Assembly: GCA_030651375.1 (NCBI GenBank)
Contig: JAUSFM010000004.1
Coordinates: 1 to 52,110, forward strand
Length of the DNA: 52,110 nt
Reading direction: 5' to 3'
From: Candidatus Woesearchaeota archaeon
GTDB lineage: Archaea; Nanobdellota; Nanobdellia; Woesearchaeales; UBA12501
Shown: positions 48,800-52,110 of the stretch, piece by piece
Layout of the letters: every line of letters starts with the position of its first letter
Position numbering within the stretch: the stretch's first letter is position 1
The notes under the pieces: generated by a model
The model's database searches: none
What the model saw: only the letters and a program-made list of their open reading frames with translations
Told to the model about the DNA's origin: nothing
Translations under genes and position numbers: made by a program

Positions 48800-49807
48800 A
48801 TGAGCCAGAAAACCCCGCTTACCTATTTCCTGCTGTCAGTCGTTATCACTGTCGTACTCGTCGTCTCCACCAATGTCTTTACTTACTACAAGCTGACCAC
48901 TGGTGTCAACCAGCAGCTCCAGACATTCCAAACGCAGGTCAGCGATGCACTGCACGGCACGCAGGAATCACTGCTCGACGCTATCAAACAAGAACATACC
49001 TACGGTGTCACCCAGCGCGCTGCCTTGGAAAACAAGACGATTGAAAATTTTAAAAAATTGCAGGATGTTATCAATCGGCAGGCAACACAAATTAAACTCG
49101 ATCTTGAATCACAAGCATCAAACATTGAAAACGTGCGCCAGCAGGCTGAAGCGGGATTGGGAGATATTTCACAACAGGTCGGCGGGCTGAAAAAGAAAAG
49201 CTCCGAGCTGGAGAGCAAAATTTCAGAAATCAATGTGCAGAGTTCTGATTTTTCCGCGATTGTGCAGGACGTGGTGAAAGCAGTGGTTAGTGTTCGCACA
49301 CCGAGCCAGCAGGGCAGTGGCGTATTCTATGACGGCCGTGGGTACATCGTCACCAACAAACACGTTATTCAGGATGCTTCATCAGTTCAGGTCATCGACT
49401 ATGCCGGGCGTGTGTATGCCGCGCAGGTTATCGGAACCGCGACGAATGCAGACATCGCCATACTAAAAATCAGCGGGCCTGATGCGTTTCCATCGCTTTC
49501 GTTTGCTTCCGAAGATTCTATTCGTGTCGGCCAGCGCGTTATTGCCGTGGGCAATCCGCTTGGCCTCTCGTTCAGCGTCACCGAAGGAATCATCAGCGCC
49601 GTGAACAGAGTCATTGACGCGAGTGGTGTTCCATACATTCAAACCGATGTTTCTATCAACCCGGGGAATTCCGGCGGTCCGCTGGTTGACGCGGGCATGC
49701 ATATTGTGGGCATTACCACGCTGAAATTCCAGCAGGGCGAAGGTCTCGGCTTTGCGCTGCCGTCAACGATTGTTCAGCAGGTTGCTGAGCAGGCGATTTC
49801 TTCGTAA
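48800..49807 (+). CDS. HtrA/DegP-like membrane-anchored serine protease without PDZ
   Basis: 335 residues. N-terminal membrane helix (about 8-29), long coiled coil (35-150), then a trypsin-fold domain: YIVTNKHVI (H188), NADIAILKI (D218), and VSINPGNSGGPLVD (S291), all in the HtrA pattern. No PDZ domain follows; the protein ends after the protease fold (GLGFALPSTIVQQVAEQAIS). It probably acts outside the cell on damaged proteins, with the coiled coil giving oligomerisation. A TATA box (CTTTTTAACC, near 48770-48779), just past the tRNA 3' fragment, is about 26 bp before the ATG, which is why the upstream open frame is not used. Confidence 0.88.
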   Translation: MSQKTPLTYFLLSVVITVVLVVSTNVFTYYKLTTGVNQQLQTFQTQVSDALHGTQESLLDAIKQEHTYGVTQRAALENKTIENFKKLQDVINRQATQIKLDLESQASNIENVRQQAEAGLGDISQQVGGLKKKSSELESKISEINVQSSDFSAIVQDVVKAVVSVRTPSQQGSGVFYDGRGYIVTNKHVIQDASSVQVIDYAGRVYAAQVIGTATNADIAILKISGPDAFPSLSFASEDSIRVGQRVIAVGNPLGLSFSVTEGIISAVNRVIDASGVPYIQTDVSINPGNSGGPLVDAGMHIVGITTLKFQQGEGLGFALPSTIVQQVAEQAISS

Positions 49808-49863
49808 GTTTCTCAAAACAGAAATATTTATAATACTGTGCCGGTCTTTTCATCACGAGGCAT

Positions 49864-50970
49864 ATGGACAACGCAAAAATTCTGGCAACTGCACTCGTAT
49901 TTTTCTTACTTAGTGCGCTGCTCACTACAGTTGTCGCTGCTGAAGAAAATGTTTCAGCACCTGAACCGCCGGCAGAAGAGCCGATACCTGAGCCGGTTGC
50001 TCCTCCTGCGCCCATTGCAGAACCGGCTACACCACCCGCTGCAGAACCAACACCTCCTCCAACACCTGAGGAACCCGAGGAGATTATTGATTTTGAGCTG
50101 GTAAATGTCACCCCTGACGATGCGCAGACGGGGGACGTGCTGCTCAAGATTATGATAAAAAACAGTGGGAACACCAAGCTTGAAAATCTAGTGCCCGTTG
50201 TTGTCGCACGCGGCTTTTCAACCTATGATACCATTCCCTTGAAATCACTGACTCCTTTCCGCGTCGGTGAACTGTTTGTGTCCGGCCATATTGCTGACGC
50301 AGGCGACATTCTGCTCACCATCAAAATCAACGACAAAATATTCTACGACACCATCAAAGTCATTGAAAAAGAATCAGTCTCTGCCCAAGAACGGTTGGCA
50401 ACCGAGGTGGCTCGGGAAAAAGAGATCGGCAACTTCACCGCGCAGGTTGCCGCATTAAAAACAAACTATGATGCACTGGAACAAGAAGTCCGCGAAAAGA
50501 AAAAAGGTTATGACTTGTCTGACATCAAGCTTGATGATTTGAAAAAATACTTGCTTGCTGCCGATGCCGCTGCCGTGAATCGCGACCTTGAAAAGCTCAA
50601 GACCAATGTGATTCAGGCGCGCGGTGAATATGTTGACCAGAAAGAACGGCTGGCCGCTGCGCAGAAAAAGTCATTCATGAGCGTCATCCGTGACAATATC
50701 ATTTTTATATCGGCAATTGCCGGTGGCATCGTGACTATTTTCGCCGGCTATGAGTTGCTGAAGAAAAAACAGCAGGGCATTGTTGAAAAAATAAAAGAGA
50801 TTAAGACAAAAACTGCTGCGCGCCGGGAAAACAAGAAGGCAGGGAAGGAGAAAAAACAGAAAAAAGCAAAACCAAAAAAGAAAGCGCAGAAAAAAGAGAA
50901 AAAGGAAGCAAAGAACGAGAAATCAGACACAGAAGCCATTGACGCTCCCAGTTCATCAGATTCTTCATAA
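49864..50970 (+). CDS. Secreted/membrane protein with beta domain, coiled coil and Lys-rich tail
   Basis: 368 residues. Signal peptide (1-25), Pro/Glu/Ala-rich linker (30-72), an immunoglobulin-like beta domain (73-165; LLKIMIKNSGNTKLENLVPV, the CARDB-like pattern), coiled coil (170-275), one membrane helix (about 278-300) and a cytoplasmic tail of K-rich repeats (KAGKEKKQKKAKPKKKAQKK) ending acidic. This topology places the beta domain and coiled coil outside. Similar designs in archaea are S-layer- or adhesion-associated; the role here is not known. Confidence 0.65.
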   Translation: MDNAKILATALVFFLLSALLTTVVAAEENVSAPEPPAEEPIPEPVAPPAPIAEPATPPAAEPTPPPTPEEPEEIIDFELVNVTPDDAQTGDVLLKIMIKNSGNTKLENLVPVVVARGFSTYDTIPLKSLTPFRVGELFVSGHIADAGDILLTIKINDKIFYDTIKVIEKESVSAQERLATEVAREKEIGNFTAQVAALKTNYDALEQEVREKKKGYDLSDIKLDDLKKYLLAADAAAVNRDLEKLKTNVIQARGEYVDQKERLAAAQKKSFMSVIRDNIIFISAIAGGIVTIFAGYELLKKKQQGIVEKIKEIKTKTAARRENKKAGKEKKQKKAKPKKKAQKKEKKEAKNEKSDTEAIDAPSSSDSS

Positions 50971-50992
50971 TTCTTGATCTTTTTTTACTTTT

Positions 50993-51079
50993 TTAGCTGG
51001 TGTTTGCTATCAGAAACAGCACAGCTAATCCGACAATGCTTGTCGTGAGTGCAATTTTGAGCAGGAGTGCGTCATCCAT
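50993..51079 (-). CDS. Possible 28-residue membrane peptide
   Basis: Translation: MDDALLLKIALTTSIVGLAV followed by LFLIANTS, a single hydrophobic helix with an acidic head. A TATA-like AGTTAAAG lies about 22 bp upstream on the minus strand. Short membrane proteins of this kind are easy to miss. It may also be the truncated start of a longer membrane protein. Evidence is limited to the promoter and the helix. Confidence 0.4.
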   Translation of the reverse strand: MDDALLLKIALTTSIVGLAVLFLIANTS

Positions 51080-51167
51080 AACTGTTGTTGATGAAGCAGG
51101 CTTTAACTATTCTTGTTGTAGTGATCAAAAAGAAGAGTTTATAAATCCCTGTTTGTTTCCGTAGTGT

Positions 51168-52110
51168 ATGCAAGACGCGCTGAACCTCCTCGTCAAATAC
51201 GGCCATGTGAATGATCCTTCTCGTGCCCCTGATTTTCGGGCCGCAGACATTCCACCACAAAAAACCATGCGCAGTGTTCGTCCGCCCTTTTTCGGCGATG
51301 CAACGCACATCCAGCCGGGAGTTCCCGGCGACGAGGTTTACCGTCAGGATTTTGCCAGAATACGTCTGCCATCGATGCTTGAACAGGATTTTGAAGGGCT
51401 TCCTTGGCGGGATATTCCAGATACCTCTGGCCAAGTTCTCGTTGATATTGGCTCGCATCTTGGTAGACGCGTCACACTGCCGTTTGCGCGTGCGCGTCCT
51501 CATGTCTCAATTTTGATGGTTGACCATCTTACTCCTGATGAAGTTGCTGACTCACTCAATTTTACTGATTTAGGAGATAATGCGCATGCCGGCGAGCCGT
51601 TTCGCGTGCGTGTACCTGCTCAGCCAACGGTTGAAGCAACGGTGAATGCTCTGCTTGCTGCCAATGGCTATCCCAACGTACGCTACGTGAACAAGCGGCT
51701 CGCACCGGGCGACACACGGATTCAGATACCTTTTCTTGGAAATTCGCGGCTGGTAGTCACTGGCTTTAGCAATCCTCGCGGGTTGGGCGGCCTCACGCTG
51801 GAATATGCAGTGCGCGCCGGTGCTGAAATCGTGTATCTCAATAATGCGGGCATTGAGCAGATTTCTCCTGATTCTGCGCATTTCAGCCAGCTTCGCGCGT
51901 ATCTTCTTAAACACGGATTCACGGGACGAGCTATCGATAAAACCCTCTCTCTGATTCACGATCCTGACTATGGTCATCGTCACGAGCCCGCGCCTTTTGA
52001 AAAATATGACTCTGCTTCAGAAGGCAAACGCTTGTTTGCTGACGTGCTCAAACTTTTGTTTGTATTGCCGCAGAAGGAATTTCTTGAACAACATGGATAC
52101 TCCGTGCAGC
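51168..52110 (+). CDS. Methyltransferase-like protein (partial, runs off window)
   Basis: 314 residues are present with no stop before the window end. The start MQDALNLLVKYGHVNDPSRA is a leaderless ATG 25 bp after the TATA box GTTTATAAATCC. The segment QVLVDIGSHLGRRVTLPFAR resembles the first, cofactor-binding loop of Rossmann methyltransferases, followed by a hydrophobic strand ending in an acid (SILMVDHLTPDE). Later motifs are unclear, so the family assignment is tentative. Confidence 0.55.
   Translation, partial: MQDALNLLVKYGHVNDPSRAPDFRAADIPPQKTMRSVRPPFFGDATHIQPGVPGDEVYRQDFARIRLPSMLEQDFEGLPWRDIPDTSGQVLVDIGSHLGRRVTLPFARARPHVSILMVDHLTPDEVADSLNFTDLGDNAHAGEPFRVRVPAQPTVEATVNALLAANGYPNVRYVNKRLAPGDTRIQIPFLGNSRLVVTGFSNPRGLGGLTLEYAVRAGAEIVYLNNAGIEQISPDSAHFSQLRAYLLKHGFTGRAIDKTLSLIHDPDYGHRHEPAPFEKYDSASEGKRLFADVLKLLFVLPQKEFLEQHGYSVQ

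Overview
The window is archaeal chromosome. It carries a TFB transcription factor, archaeal alanyl-tRNA synthetase, an A-type ATPase, RNase P Pop5, the proteasome alpha / SBDS / Rrp4-Rrp41-Rrp42 exosome block, RNA polymerase subunit K and NreA. TATA boxes (TTTAAATA, TTTATAAAC and similar) lie about 25-30 bp before most starts. Many small membrane and coiled-coil proteins of no recognised family, together with compact intergenic regions, suggest a DPANN archaeon, possibly of the Woesearchaeota type. That lineage assignment is inference; the archaeal domain is not in doubt. Two translation modes are visible: single or first genes tend to have leaderless starts about 25 nt after a TATA box, whereas internal operon genes have a GGTGA-type ribosome binding site.

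Layout. 1-3.0 kb: minus-strand A-type ATPase operon (H, I, K, E), interrupted between I and K by a hairpin-plus-TATA cassette that recurs at 48.4 kb. 3.1-7.7 kb: small envelope proteins and an 800-residue HTH protein with a LAGLIDADG-like region lacking its acidic residues. 7.8-12.7 kb: proton pyrophosphatase, a three-armed DNA/RNA palindrome at 10.3 kb, NreA, small zinc proteins and a bacterial-type PanD. 12.7-23.8 kb: orphan HATPase, AbrB-PhoU regulator, a 1158-residue protein with a kinase-like C-terminus, AlaRS, a CsrA-like protein (remarkable in an archaeon) and a methyltransferase. 23.9-28.7 kb: exosome/proteasome superoperon. 28.8-31.6 kb: two HIT paralogues that both lack the catalytic histidine, a short NFACT-R protein and tRNA-Leu(UAA). 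31.7-35.3 kb: three tandem paralogues of an unknown family next to a double nucleotidyltransferase-domain protein. 35.4-47.8 kb: membrane and coiled-coil proteins, an HExxxH protein, a HEPN-like protein, winged-helix regulator, HAD phosphatase, methyltransferase-kinase fusion, glycerophosphodiesterase, minimal MGMT, 2-hydroxyacid dehydrogenase, trypsin-like protease and TFB. 48.2-48.8 kb: tRNA-Ser(GGA) surrounded by partial copies of itself, each joined to a hairpin element, with TATA boxes at matching distances before the two 5' copies. 48.8-52.1 kb: HtrA-like protease, a membrane protein and a partial gene.

Functionally, the ATPase and the pyrophosphatase both energise the membrane. The exosome block couples RNA decay, ribosome maturation (SBDS), tRNA processing (Pop5) and protein turnover (PsmA). 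The strongest candidates for undescribed biology are the tRNA-Ser fragment/hairpin cluster, the cloverleaf palindrome, the archaeal CsrA-like protein, the paralogue triplet with its nucleotidyltransferase neighbour, and the paired HIT proteins.
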